64,000 bases of DNA. Origin: Pseudoscleropodium purum (Eukaryota; Streptophyta; Bryopsida; Hypnales; Brachytheciaceae). The position numbers and the translations under genes were made by a program. Under the pieces are notes generated by a model. It saw nothing but the letters and a program-made list of their open reading frames with translations, was not told the DNA's origin and did no database searches. Location: assembly GCA_963969395.1 (NCBI GenBank), contig OZ017795.1, positions 124,001 to 188,000 on the forward strand, given 5' to 3'. Positions 11,335 to 23,544 of the stretch are shown here, piece after piece (position 1 is the stretch's first letter; the number at the start of each line of letters is the position of its first letter).

Positions 11335-13730
11335 CAACTAGGTTCTAAATTAATTAAGTAAATTCTATGGGTGATTGGCTATAGTAAACGAGTTGCCTTC
11401 CAAGCAATAAAGCTTTTTTACTAAATCCTAGTTTTATCCCTAATAAAAAGTTGTAAAATTCAAGCAAAGACTAACTATTGAAATGGATTAAGACTTTTGA
11501 GTAAAATTTGGAATGTAATTTTCTTATCAAGGTTGGCTTTAAGGGTTTGGATCAAACTTACTTACTATCCTTCAAATTTCTCTCGGAAACTAAAAGCATT
11601 TAAGATCCAAACTAAAGATTGAATGGTAATTTTTAAGTATTCTCTATTTTTACCTTATGAATGTAATGCTAATTTTAGGTAAAGGTTATGTGCTCCTAAT
11701 ATTTCCCCAATACTTTATATGCTAATCAATCTTGGTCAATCTTTATTGATTATGTATTTTTCTAAACCTCTAATGGCTTCCCTTTAATTTCCTAACTAGC
11801 TTGCAAATAATTAATCCTACCTCTAAGGTTTATATATATATATATATAAAATTCATTTCATTTATATTTATATTTTGTTTTTATTTTTAATTGATGTTAA
11901 TACTTGGTGTAATTTTTGATTAATTGGTTGGGATTAATTTGCTATTGGTTCTACTGCTCAATTCCTACTTTTGGCTAATCAGTTGATTTGAATCTACCTT
12001 AGTGATGTATTATTATAAAGGTGAAAGTGTAAACTCCCCTTTCCTTCTTAGTAAATGTTATTCTTGAAAGAATTTGACCATTGATTGGTTAACCGAAATT
12101 CTTAAGTAATTTTTGTTTACTTTGGAAGTTGGAATTCACTTCTACTTTGACTTCCTTTGACTTCTACTTTTATGAAGAATTTGGATCCTACTTAGATTTT
12201 GAGATTCCCTGAGGATATCCTTTTGGATGAATTTTTATATTTTCATCCAATTTAAAAGACTATGGTTCATTCTTTTGTAACTTCTTCAATTTTTATTAGT
12301 TTTGTATGTTTAATATCTTTTTGGAAAGCTAAAGAGATTTCTTACTTAATTTTTGACTCTAATTCCACTGATCTAATATTCTAATGGTCTGACTTTAATT
12401 CCTACCTATGGCCCTAATGATTAAATATGAATAAAAAATAAAATAAAAATGGAAATTAGAATATAGGGTGGAGAAGAAAATTAAACACTAACCTCAACAA
12501 TATTGACCATGTCCTCAACTTGCAATTGGAATTCCACCTCTTGTTTGTGCCCTCCTTCCATTCCTCCCATATTTGTTCCATATTTTTTCGTATTTTCGAT
12601 TCTTGGTTTTTTGTAGTTGATATGGCAACTTCTGTTTTAAGCTCCTTCACTTGTTCCAAGTTGAATTTTTGAAAATCTTAACCTTTTAGAAGTATTAGCT
12701 AAGTATTTCCAAGTCAACCTAGTTCCAACTAAGCCTCTCTAATCTTTCATTAAATTAGCTAATTTCTAGAACTCTACACAAGTCAATTGATTCTCTATTT
12801 GATTTTTTACAGATTGACTTTGATTCCCACACTAAACTATGCCAAAAAGTCAATCTATTATTTTCTATTGAATTTCCTAGGGCTAGTGGCAACTTTCTCT
12901 TTCCTCACTACTTAAATGATCTTCTAATCTATTTGCTCTTGTTGCAATTGAGTTTGTTTTGGGAGCTTGCGAATGAACTTCACACTTTGTATTTAGTTTT
13001 TTGCAAACGGAATTTAGTACCCAAGTGCAGCTTGGAGCTCGGTATTGGTGGTTGATCCTCTGGAGCCCCTAGTATCTTAATCAAAGCAATTTGCCCAAGG
13101 GGCTGACCTCTCCTTAGCTCTGTAGTATCCCCCACTGAGTGAATTGATATGCCTTGTTTGGTTCCCCTTTAGGGTTTTATTAATAAATTCAGATTTTTAA
13201 TTGTTAACTATTGCCTCCCTCGTACTTTGATTTGACTTTCTCTAGATTCTTTAATGAATTCGGATGTTTTGTTAATAAACTGATTCTTGGCAATTCCTTT
13301 GCTATGATTTGGCTTCTTTTGACTTCTTAAAAAAATCAGATTTTGGCTTATGAGCTAATCTCCTACCCTCTCTTTGCCTCAATCTAATTTGACTCCTTTG
13401 GATTCTTTGGTAAATTCAAACTTTCTTTTGTTAATAAATTGGTTCTTTGATAACCTACTACTCTAATCTAGGTTCCTCTGGCTTGTTAATAAATTCAAAT
13501 TTCTTGCTTATGAGCCTCTCGCTACCTTGCTCTAATCTGGCTTCTTTTTGATGAATTCAAATTTTTATTAAAAGCTAGTTTCATGATAGCCCTCTTTCTC
13601 TGATCTATGTGCCTTTGGCATGTTAATAAATTCAGATTTTTGCTTATGAGCCTCTCTCTACTCGAGCAAAATAAATAAATAAATAAAAAATCAAGATAAA
13701 TCAAAATTCGAGGCCCTAGGGCATCTACCC
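11335..13730 (+). repeat. Old repeat R2, copy A
   Basis: Collinear with 46618-49440. Shared landmarks: AGGTTCTA near the start, CTTCCAAGCAAT, GACTATCCTTC, a CTAATCAGTT block, TCTTAGTAAATGTTATTC, and GGCTGACCTC near the end. No conserved reading frame. It also contains a (TA)n run near 11830 and repeated TTAATAAATTCAGATTTTT-type words at 13180-13640. Probably an old retroelement LTR or non-autonomous element. Confidence 0.6.
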
Positions 13731-14699
13731 AATTTGATGTATGTTACCATGTTACCATGTGGGTTGACTAAGCACCATTAGTTGGGCTAGTTGCCGTATA
13801 CAATGGTTGTATTCTAATTGTCCAAGCTGCTAGTTGCAAGGTAGATCCTCCTTGGCTCAACTAGTCGCTAGTTCGATACTGGTATTTCTTTAAAAAACAA
13901 CAAGGGTCGTTGCTCGCCTTGGGTTCCCTATTGGAGACCCCTTAAACAAAGTCAAATTGGATATTTTGGGATTGGGATTTTCTCCTTTTCAAATGCTAAA
14001 CAACACACACAATGGTAAAAATTCAATCTAAGAGCGAAGCTTTGCCATATGGGGCTATTATGTCCCACAAAATAACAAAGATTGACATATAGGTGACATA
14101 GAGAGGGACTTGGGACTTGGGGAATCACCCCAGTATTCCTAAATCAACAAAAGAATTAACACTTAAACCACGTGTCCTTCCATGGAGAATTCCACAAGAG
14201 ATTTTCTACAACGAAGTTGTGAAATTCCACTCTAAGAATTTGGGTGGATGAGGATTAGTATGTGATCCACTTAAACCACCACCAACTTGGAAGCATCAAC
14301 ACCAACAAGACTTCAATATTTGCTCCAAATCACAAAGTTTGACAAGCGTTTTAAAGGGACCCTCACGTCTTTTGAAAGAGGCTCAAAAATACAATGAAAA
14401 TTTTGATTTGCAAAGAAAGAACAAGGAGCTTGGATAATCGCCAACTTCCTTAACAATGTGGCTTCATATGGCCTAGAACAAAATATGAACTAAATGTTTT
14501 GTATCGGTGGGTCTCAAACCACCAAAGAGATTTGGTCTCGAGCGATTAAAGGACACAAAATAATCAAAAGGGGTGCAAAGGAAGTCGGTGGGAGCCTTTT
14601 CATCTGTTTTGGGGGCTCCTACTTACCTCCTTTTACGCTAAAAAATATCTAAGTAAACTAAAAATCACTAAAACTAACAATTACTACGCCTAATTCTAC
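13731..14699. other. No gene recognised; repeat-like
   Basis: AT-rich, without a convincing frame. Wording at 14000-14650 partly resembles 39500-40200, so it may be the left part of an R1-containing retroelement. Confidence 0.3.
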
Positions 14700-15935
14700 C
14701 CTACTATTGAATTTCCTATAACTTTTGAAGAAAAACTCCAAATGAGAAACGAACTATGCCATTGGCTTCAAAAGACCCTTTTTAAACTCAGGACTCATAA
14801 ACCCCCTACTCACAAGTCAAAATTCTCATAAAATACAATGTTTCCCAACTTAATGAAAATGTTGAAAAAATTAACTTTTGGATTTTGTAGATTTTGCTAA
14901 TTTTGACTAGTGAGGGTTGTCCGGAAGGTCTAAGAATGTAAGAAAAGAGTCCAAGATGACTTAATTTGGCTTTCATATGATCGTGGTTCATAGATCAACT
15001 GTAGAATGTTTTTGGAATTTTGTCAAAACCCGTTAGCATCACCAGTTCGGGTAGTTACCAATGTCATAATATTCTGAAATTTGATTAGGCTCTTATTTAG
15101 GCTAAAACACACTATCATAATTTCTAGTGGGATTTTACCATTACCAAATGAATTTCCAAGAATTTTCCAAATTTTAGTGAATTCAGTTGACTTTCCATGG
15201 AGTTATGTTCCGTAATTTAAAAAATCATGAAACTTTTTGAGTAATTTCTATGAATTCTTCAAATACTTCATGCAAATTTCCGGGTCAAACTTGTACTTTT
15301 CCAAAGAGTAACAATTTTATCTCTTTGAATTTTAATGCCTTCAAGGAGAAATCATTCGTTGTATCGGAATATTGCAGGAGTTTAATTCCTCTAGGAGGAA
15401 TCATTTTCTTGCTATATAAACTTGGTGATCTAGCTTCTTTGTTATGCTTCTGGCATGTTTCTAAGCTAGAATCACCTTTCTTCTTGTAATAACCGCCTTC
15501 CTAAAATAATTGTGGATTTTTTCCAAAAAGTCAATGTAAGAATCAATTTTCAACTTTGGCATTTGGAATGCAATTAGGAAAATTGGATCAATCCTAATTT
15601 ACTAATTTTAGCCAATTTTGTCACATGCACTCCGTCTAACAACAATCCCTCACGAGACTCAAACTAAGTATTTTCCCTATATTCTGCTCCTAATTGGAAA
15701 CTACTCATAATCCTTTCCTTGAAGTCCTAACATTCAATTTAGACTCTTTTAAGTAACCAAAGGAATCACTTATGACATTTTCAGAGTGTTTGGCAAATTA
15801 ATTCCTACAGGTAGGGATTTTATCTAACTATTTTCTAAATCCATCTTCTAGATCTTTTGGTCTATAAATACCTATAAAAATGAGCAAAAAGCAAAAAAAA
15901 GAATCTTGAGACTTAGGTGACATTCACGGGGCTCA
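14700..15935 (+). repeat. Old repeat R1, copy B
   Basis: The best-preserved R1 copy, collinear with 1-1372 but without the GC-rich MITE. At the point where MITE 1 sits in copy A, copy B is uninterrupted. It ends with CTTAGGTGACATTCACGG, matching CCTAGGTGACATTTATGG near 1356. Confidence 0.65.
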
Positions 15936-16257
15936 CAGATAGGACACATGCTAATCGACTCGTGAAGAGGTCCTACTACAACTACAAGTGGGACTTAGTA
16001 TCCGAATATAGTTTGTATAGTTAATTAAGTATCTTTTTCACTGCTTGAGGGAACTAGGGTTTGGATTGAATCCGTCATTGTAGTAAGTGGGGGAAGTAGG
16101 GATTTCTTGCGTGACCTACTGGTCCAAATTAACAACTGGATTAGTTGTGAGGAAGTACATGTTTCTTCATTTGTATGTGTTGTTTTGAATATAGTGGAAC
16201 TCTAGTCACTTAAACACTTAGGAGGGTAGGATTTACACATCTTTCTTTAAGACTAAG
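15936..16257 (+). repeat. 3'-end fragment of the LTR-type family
   Basis: Contains GTCATTGTAGTAAG...GTGACCTAC...GTTGTGAGGAAG, the same order as GTCGTTGTAGTACG...GTGACCTACG...GTTGTGAAGGAC in the young units (60030-60110). It is therefore a piece of the 3' kilobase of another old family member. Confidence 0.5.
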
Positions 16258-17880
16258 TGTCGGAACCTAGAGAAACAAATTTTAGTTATTTCAAATAGAA
16301 TTTGAAGTAAGAAATCCATTTTCAGTATATTTTTTTAATTCTACTGGTTAGAAACAAAAAAATTACTAGAAGTATGGATTAGCAAATCATAGGATCTCTT
16401 AATTGAAATAAAGTGGTTAAGGAGGACATTTACACTTCCCATCCTAACTGAAACTTGGATAGTTGTCCAACAACTATTTTCAAAGACTTTCAGCAACATA
16501 AGAATTGGATCCGAAATATATCTGAAAATGTGTGGAATCCGGAATCTGGAAATGTTTCGAATTTGGATCGAATGAGGAATGGATCTGGAATGGATCCAAA
16601 ATCCGAAAAATGTTCAAATTCTGGAATCTGAAAAATGATCCTTGACAAAAGATTCAGACTTGAGTAGCAACCTGAATGACTCCAATGAAAGCTTCTATAA
16701 AGACTCTAAGTAGTCAAAGTGGGAATAGTTTGAAGAAGGCGTGTTGGAAGAGGTAGCTCGTAGGCTGTCTCCATTTAGTTAGAATTTTTTTAGATTCCAA
16801 AACGAGTTTTTTGAGTGTGGCCCTAGATTCCGGATTTCTAGGGATTCCAAATTTCTAGGAATCCGGATTTTTAGGAAATTCAAATTTGTAGGGATTCTGG
16901 ATTTGTAGGGACAGTTGGGTTGTGAATATTCTAGATGTCTCGGGTTGTTTATTGATTAGTTGCTTTGATTTCCGGAGTGCCTTTTTGGCTTTTTAGGCGT
17001 TGACTTTGGTTTTTCAGGGCGGGTAAGTTTGTTGCCCTCTCATTCCATTCTAGAAATTATTTTGTGTATTTCATTCCTTTCTTTAATTTGAGTCACTTGG
17101 TGAACATTCTGGCTCCAACCATGTATCCGGATTATGTAGGTTTGTTTGGTTGGAGTGTTGAGATGTGAAAAGGACGGGTGAGGAGGAATCTAAATTTTGG
17201 ATAATTAGATCAGATTGAGGGAGTACTATTGTAATGATGTTAGATTTGTGACAAAGGAGCTACACTTGGTGCTTTTGAACTATCGGAACGGTAATCCAGT
17301 TTCTAGTGAAAAGTGGTGTGAGTACAAATCCGGAATTAGAAACAATTCTATGCGGAGATTAGCAACTGTTAGAGGAAACTCCCACTCACTAGAAGGTCTG
17401 CTAACCTAGGGATCCGACTTACACCTAGAAAAATTACCTCGTTAATTCTGGATGCTTGAGATCTGTCGTTGTAGTAAGAAGGAGTGAACATAATCCTGAG
17501 TGACCTGCATTCTGGATCAACCATCCGGAATGTTGTGAGGATCCGGATTTACCTTCTGCACTACAATACCTTGAGTACTTGGGTGTTTGTTGTTTGTTTG
17601 TTTTTGTCTATATAGTAAATAGACGAGAGTGGTGAAGTCCCTACCCTTCAAAAGATCAATAGCAACCCCTCTGATGGTAAAATAGAGGAATTGAAAACCA
17701 GTTTATTAAGGGACAAAACTGGAAAACTGAGTGATACCAAATCCGGATTGGAATCTGGATAATAGTGATTCCGGAAAAAGAGAGTGAAAGAGAATAAAAG
17801 AGAGTAGTCAGAAGAAGAGAAAATGATCATCCGGATATTGGAGTTTGAAAAAGCATCTAGAATTTCCTAGGACAATAATT
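16258..17880 (+). repeat. Old LTR-type unit, copy 4, internally deleted
   Basis: Begins TGTCGGAACC, comparable with the TGTCGCAGC start of the young units, and then matches 2191-2550. Most of the ORF region is missing. The right part contains TCGTTGTAGTAAG, GTTGTGAGGATCCGG and CAACCCCTCTGATGGTAAAATAGAGG, which match the 3' kilobase of the young units (CGACCCCTCTGATGGTGAAACAGAGG near 60216). Rich in CCGGAT words, like the young copies. Confidence 0.55.
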
Positions 17881-17925
17881 TGTGTCATCTTGCCACGTTT
17901 TCATGTGTAAAGATACCTATGCCTA

Positions 17926-18108
17926 CAGGGTTAACACGACGTTTGGACGCAGACGTTGTGTCTGCTGACATTCGCGGTCCCGGTGAATGCAGCGTCCGCC
18001 GGGACTGCCTCATCCGCCTGTCACCTCGGCCGCCCCGCCCGTCCGCCCCGTCCGCTTTGACGGCCCTATTTCTCCCGACCGCCCTACCCAAACTGCCCCG
18101 CGGTCACT
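17926..18108 (+). mobile_element. hAT-type MITE fragment 3, 3' end missing
   Basis: Starts CAGGGTTAAC, then ACGACGTTTGGACGC, close to the left end of MITE 2 at 34696. The interior is CCGCCCCGTCCGCC-type minisatellite. No CAACCCTG end is found before the sequence turns AT-rich at about 18108, so the 3' end is lost. Confidence 0.65.
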
Positions 18109-18500
18109 CCCTTAATCTTTAAACAATTAAATGTTAAATGAAGTGCAATGGTTCGCAATTTGTTATTAAAACAATGTCTCTTATAAGTTGAAAGATTATA
18201 AAGTTTGACCATGAGTCCATGATAGTCTTGAAACTATGAAAAAATTCCAATTCATTTTCAGAAGGCAAACTAAAAAAGTTTGTGACTTCAAATATATATA
18301 TATACTATTTAAAAAATCAAGATGAATACAAATACAAACATAATCAATATGGGCAAAATGTATTCAATTTAATATAGAATACCATACATTGTGCACATTT
18401 GGCTAATTGCACATATAATTTTTTTCATTCCAACTCTATATTTTTAAACTAATTTTTAATGCCTATATAACCTATTCAACTACTACTTCAGCACTACCAA
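18109..18500. other. AT-rich, no gene seen
   Basis: Low-complexity AT-rich DNA including a short TATATATATA run near 18294. Confidence 0.4.
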
Positions 18501-18501
18501 T

Positions 18502-18813
18502 CTAATATAAATGGCGGAAATGTTCATCTGGCATCGGCCAACGATATGTATTAGAAAATCGCGTAATCACATGGACCAAACTAGTATTTTCATCGTCAGT
18601 CTTCGAAGAAATGCGCTTCAAGTAAGCATAAAACACTTTTGCAAAGTCATGAAAGGCAAATTGTGTCGCACTAGATGTTTTTCGTAGTACGTTGAAATAC
18701 GCCTCTGACATGTTATTTCCATTCATCCGCCAAGCAATTTTTCGAATGGCATACTCTTTCGACTTACGTGAATACATCGGAATGACTTCCACATCTGCAC
18801 TTGTTTTATGCAA
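18502..18813 (-). CDS. Unrecognised ORF fragment
   Basis: A minus-strand frame of about 104 codons with ordinary protein composition; it opens further upstream of the first ATG, reading LFTTRQRIAYLHKTSAD. The segment AIRKIAWRMNGNNMSEAYFNVL followed by FHDFAKVFYAYLKR looks like a folded helical protein rather than chance. It ends in RHLY and a stop. I do not recognise the family. It may be an exon or a decayed piece of a longer gene. Confidence 0.3.
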   Translation of the reverse strand: MHKTSADVEVIPMYSRKSKEYAIRKIAWRMNGNNMSEAYFNVLRKTSSATQFAFHDFAKVFYAYLKRISSKTDDENTSLVHVITRFSNTYRWPMPDEHFRHLY

Positions 18814-18939
18814 ATATGCAATACGTTGTCGTGTTGTAAATAACTATATCATTTAAAAACATCAAAAGATTAACCTTGAACCCTAGTTTAAGAAAAGGGT
18901 TGAGATAGAAAAGGTGGGGGTCGTGGAGAAATCCACGGT

Positions 18940-19150
18940 CTTGAGTTGTACTGGATCTTGTCACTTAGCTCAGGGGGACAGGGTGGCTAGCTGGTTGGCT
19001 AGTTATTTCCTGCTCTCACTAGCGGTGCCAAGTTGCAACTGCTCAGACCGAATCAACGAATCCGACAAGATTCGAACCCGGAACCAACTAGCAGCTAATT
19101 GGGGACTTCTCCAACCAGCCAAGTCCACAACTTGGCGGCCGTTGTTGATT
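18940..19150 (-). mobile_element. tRNA-derived SINE-like element
   Basis: On the minus strand an A-box-like GGCTGGTTGG (complement of 19111-19120) lies about 33 bases before GGTTCGAATCT (complement of 19068-19078), a good RNA polymerase III B box. The sequence between does not fold into a convincing tRNA and the unit runs on into unrelated sequence, so a SINE is more likely than a tRNA gene. Target duplications were not found. Confidence 0.4.
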
Positions 19151-19457
19151 CCAAGGTGGTTTTATACCACTATTGATTGGCTGTTTAGTAAATTGATTGA
19201 CAGAACAGTGTTCCTAAGTCTATTTTTTTTATCATATAGGTTATCTTTTGATTCAAAAAAAGAAAAAGAATATACGTTTGATTATTAGTATTTTGATTTT
19301 ATTATAAAAATAGCTAGTATAGTGTGATTGGAGTATTTAAAGCAAAAGTAAGCTTCTTAACGAAGCTATTAGGTATAGAAATAGAGGAACTGAGTAGTAT
19401 GGCTTCTCATGTTCTACTTTGAGTTAGTTATAGTTTGGATTTTAAGTATTCGTAGTT

Positions 19458-19871
19458 ATGGATTCACAAGACCCTGACGATTGGCAATTGCCATTATCGC
19501 AATTACCGGTTGTTCCAAATCAACCATCTTCATCAAGACTGCGTATGCGAGATGATGCTAGACCTTCTGAACGTCGTGTTCAACCACAAACAGATCTAGG
19601 TAACCATCAAACTTTATTGCCAGTTTTGCAATTGGATAAAAAGTCTTTGGTGATCGTTTTGGAGTCTGAACCCGTGCTTTCCGAAAACTATCAAATGGTG
19701 TTTGAAGGGTGTTTTGAAAACAATGGTGAAGAACAAATGGTCACCTGTATTTTCGGTGAAGTAGGCCAACGCCTTTGGCTTCAAGGACCACTGAATCTAT
19801 TGACTGCGGAACGGAGAGCTAAATACATTGCTGCTTTACTTTTGTGTGTTTTGGAGTTCTTAAGTGTGTAA
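19458..19871 (+). CDS. Hypothetical protein, 137 aa
   Basis: Starts at an ATG about 160 bases after a TATAAAAA-like word (near 19300). The first 45 residues are polar and proline-rich (MDSQDPDDWQLPLSQ...), then comes a compact-looking part with VIVLESEPV, EGCFENNGEEQMVTC and GPLNLLTAERRAKYIAALLL. Coding-like composition but no family recognised. It ends with a regular stop. It could be the N-terminal part of a longer gene whose rest has been lost. Confidence 0.4.
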   Translation: MDSQDPDDWQLPLSQLPVVPNQPSSSRLRMRDDARPSERRVQPQTDLGNHQTLLPVLQLDKKSLVIVLESEPVLSENYQMVFEGCFENNGEEQMVTCIFGEVGQRLWLQGPLNLLTAERRAKYIAALLLCVLEFLSV

Positions 19872-21204
19872 AGCAAATGATTATGAAATCAGATTTTGTG
19901 GTGTTAAGGTAATGGATTTGAGCCTTTGTTTTAGGATTTTTGGCTACCACCAATTAAATTTTATTCACATTAGATGAAAGTAGTTGATTGTTTACCTTCC
20001 TTTTGTTGACTTTGGGATTAGTGGACCCAAAGAAGCATTTGGAATTTAGAATAAGTAGGATTTTAGGGAGCCTATAGGAATTTAGATGCTCACATGGGTT
20101 GATGTGGCCCATGTGGAAGGAAAAAGGGGGAAAGATTCTCTTCTCTCTCATGGTCGACGTTGGTGTGAGGGTGTGAGTATGTGGTGTGCTGTAGTGAAAA
20201 GAACCGAAACTTTGTTTGGTTGCTGTGTGTTGGAAAAGAGGAATTTGAATACAAAATTTGGTGGAGTTATACATGGTGATTTTGCGCTTCTTTTGGCAGT
20301 ATTTTCACTTGATTTCAATATTGTATGTGAATTTTATAGGCTTTTGAGTGAGGAGTAGTCTGTTGCTACCCAAAAGAAGGAGCAAAGACTTTGTGCCTCT
20401 CCTAAAGTCACAAAAATTGTTAGAACAAAGTGAAAATCAAGTAGAATATAGATCTTGTTGCTAGCTTTCTATCAAGCTATCAAACTTCTCATTACCATGT
20501 TTTTATCTCAAGTTATAAAGAGAAAGGCGAAGTAGTGTACTACCGCTAGAATTGCATGTAGGTGATCTTTGAGAGCACATAACTTGTAGGCAGTAGCTTC
20601 GTTTCAAGTGAAATTTTGATGCATCAAAGCTTACTATATTAGCTTTTGAAAAAGCTATCTCTTATCTAAAGTAGAGCTTTAGAACGTCTTAGGTGCCCAT
20701 TTTAGTACTGCTGATTTAGAAGAAGGTGAAAGAGACGATTAGAAGGTTAGAAGGTTGAAGAGTCAAGTGAAGACTTACCTTGCAAGGACCTAGCCTATGT
20801 TGTGGCTTGTGGCTTGTGGCTTTGTTATTCCAAGTCAGATTTGGAGGCTCGTTGTCAATTTGTGTGATGGGCATGTGGCTTTGTCAATTTTTTGCATTGT
20901 AAACCCTGTTTGCGGGTTTGGCCTGACATTGCGTACATGGCCTTACTCCATTTTGTGTCGTGGGCAACGAAGTGGAGTTGATGGCCCACATGGTTGAATC
21001 TTATGTCGTTCTCACGGTGAGATTGGATTGATCACCAGTAGACCGTGAATTTGAAAGTTTAGGAGCCATATTCACGGACGGTTCAGCTCGTGGTCTGCCG
21101 TCCGTTCTACCCGTCCCGTATCCTGTGGTTTCTTATCCCCTCCTTGACCCTTGAACCCCTAGAACCATAACAGGATAGGCCAACATGGAACTGATTCAAG
21201 AAAG
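19872..21204. other. No gene recognised
   Basis: Mixed-composition sequence with short open stretches on both strands but no motif. No repeats of note until 21205. Confidence 0.35.
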
Positions 21205-21305
21205 TTGAAGATTCGAGGTTCGAGAAGACAACGTGTTGAAGATTCGAGGTGCAAATGTACGAAAAGACATCCTATTGAAGATTCAAGGTTCGAGACAAGA
21301 TCAAA
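21205..21305. repeat. Short minisatellite, three units
   Basis: Three imperfect units of 34-39 bp beginning TTGAAGATTCGAGGT. It abuts the end of the decayed kinase-like gene. Confidence 0.6.
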
Positions 21306-22560
21306 CTAGAACCCCTACCCTCAAGTCATTTCTAGCAGCAGCCAGAATCCCTGTGATTTCCCAAGGCAAACTCCTCTCAATACGACAACGTGGATCCACC
21401 CACCATCTCCTTTGCAAAGTTTGTTTCATCTCATTTGCTGATGTAAATGTGTACAAAGACTTCATTGGCTGAGAAGCTAAGGTGGTCATGCCCCAATCAC
21501 AAACTCTAATATACACATGTGACTCATTCTCTGGAAAATGCAATAAGATGTTGTCCGGAGAAAGATCATTGTGCAAATGTTCAGCAAGATGCACTGCATA
21601 CATTATATGCATAAACGCCCATATCAACTCCGTGCGCTTCTTCCGATATCGCCCTAAATGGTAAGCTTTTACAACCTCCTCTTCGGTTGGATTTGTATAC
21701 ATCAAACGAATTTGAATGTTGTCTGGAAAGTCCTTATCCATATTCAACATTTGTCGAAGAGTTCCACCATTCCACCAATACGCATAACCTTCACATGTCG
21801 TTCCGTGCACTGCAGCAAATCGTATCACACCCGCGTGTGGAATTCGAACAGCCATTAATTCGTTTTGATGTTCTAACTTTGCAAGATCGGGTCGAGTTTG
21901 GTGGTGAATGGATTTCTTTGCCGCAAACTCCCACTAAGGAAGTATTCGTAGACATCCTTCAATATGAACCTTTTGAATCGTTGCATATCTACCTCTCATC
22001 GTTCTATCATCAACAGCAATCACGCGTAATGTATCTAAAAGTGCTATGAGGTGCCGTTTGGTCCTTTCCGCTTCAGCAACTCCATCATTACTTTTCCACC
22101 AACGAATTGAACCAACTCGATTGTGCTTTTTGGTGAATGGAGCACATCGCCCCCTAAACAAGTTTGCTTTCAGAATCACTTCTTCAAACTAGGCGTCATT
22201 GGGTCGATATTCCTTGCCATATTTAACCAAAATGACTTTGGAATTTCATAAAGCGTCATGAACCTTGTTCTCCAAACATTTGGCGAAGTGCGTTTTATGC
22301 ATTTCGTCATGCCACTTTGGAACATTCAATGCATCCAACAACATCTGTGTCATGTCTACCTTGAATTTAGACATGCACTTCTCTTGATATTTGATGTATT
22401 TATTGTTTAAAGACAATGTTGTTTCCGATTCATAAAATTGAACGATGCGCTCGATCATGAATTTCTTGCATTCTTCCAAAGGACTTTGGCGAGCTACCTT
22501 CAAGTTTGATGGTCCCTCTCAATGTTTTAGCTTCGAAACCTTCTTCATTCCGTTTGGCAT
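21301..22560 (-). pseudogene. Decayed protein-kinase-like gene
   Basis: One minus-strand frame of 419 codons runs from an ATG at 22560 to a stop at 21301, broken by four in-frame stops (22519-22521, 22246-22248, 22189-22191, 21934-21936). The last two or three fit C-to-T changes. The C-terminal half has kinase hallmarks: HNDLSPDNILL at about residues 330-340 is the catalytic loop (Asp and Asn kept, Arg of HRD replaced by Asn), and CDWGM at about 354 stands where DFG is expected. YWWNGGTLRQML upstream fits the N-lobe/hinge region. I cannot place the ATP-binding lysine. It may derive from an atypical kinase or pseudokinase family; this copy cannot make a full protein. Confidence 0.7.
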
Positions 22561-22754
22561 TGTGACAAATGAAATTGATATAGATCAAATTTTTTAATTT
22601 GAAATTGAATTCACACGCAAGTGTCCAAAAAATTGGCAACAAGGGGGCCCCAATTAACCACTCTTGCCTTGCCTCGGAAAAGAGCCAATGGAGGATGAAC
22701 CACCAAGCTCTCTGCTCCATCTTGCATTCACAAGGGGCAAAGCAAAAGTGACAA

Positions 22755-22950
22755 TGCGGACAACCCCAAACCGTCCGCCCAATCGGACAGGCCGGGGGTG
22801 GCGGACGCATCGGCCATCCGCCCGATCGGACGGCCACAGGCGGACAAATCTGGCGTCCGTCCGATCCGACGGGCAGCGGCGAACGGCCCCAAACTGTCCG
22901 CCCGATCGGATGGCCACGGGCAGACAAATCAAGCGTCCGCCCGATCCGAT
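22755..22950. repeat. GC-rich tandem repeat
   Basis: Two imperfect copies with a period of about 79 bp; both contain CCGCCCGATCGGAYGGCCAC and GGCGTCCGTCCGATCCGA-like words. GC-rich island in AT-rich DNA, upstream of the kinase-like gene. Composition resembles the hAT MITE interiors, but no CAGGG ends are present. Confidence 0.6.
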
Positions 22951-23544
22951 TTATTTTCCATATTTGAAAATAGAATCTAAAGAAGAACCACTAATTGTCT
23001 AATTTGGGCATTTCTTCATACGAATAAGAAATCATTTTAGTTTTTAGCAATCGTTGAATGAAAAATAAAAAAATTTCAAATATTCAAATAATTTAATCTT
23101 TCATAAATTAATTAGAAATACATTGTTACCATTTACGAGTTTCTAAATGTAATAAACACACAACAATACTTTCAAAATACACACCATGCTAGTATATATT
23201 TAACCTCGAATGCTAAATTCAAAAATAGACATAATATGGCTCTTACAAAGTTACATTCCTTCTTCATATTTTTACTATTTATCAAAGTTGCTTATAGCCT
23301 TATACATCAACGCTATTATAAAATAATACAATGATGTCTTCAACAATATGCTTGCCTACATACATATTTGGTGTATACTATTACACAACACTTTTTGAAA
23401 AAGTGAACAAAATTGTTGTTCAAAATTGTTCTATTCATTTAAAATTTTGTATTACTTCTACCAATCTAGTGCTCTATACTTGTCGTGAGAGTAAAAATGG
23501 GAAAATTGAGCAAACACATGCTCACTATATACTTGCATGTTTTT
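22951..23544. other. AT-rich, no gene seen
   Basis: Nothing recognised; presumably the 3' flank of the minus-strand gene ending at 23545. Confidence 0.35.

Noticed and set aside
17926..18466. 8-bp duplication for MITE 3 (TATGCCTA before 17926 and AATGCCTA near 18459)
   Set aside because: The right copy is not preceded by a CAACCCTG end, so the match is probably chance.
18940..19150. A tRNA gene
   Set aside because: Only the A- and B-box-like words are present; no cloverleaf with acceptor stem could be made by eye. Listed as SINE-like instead.
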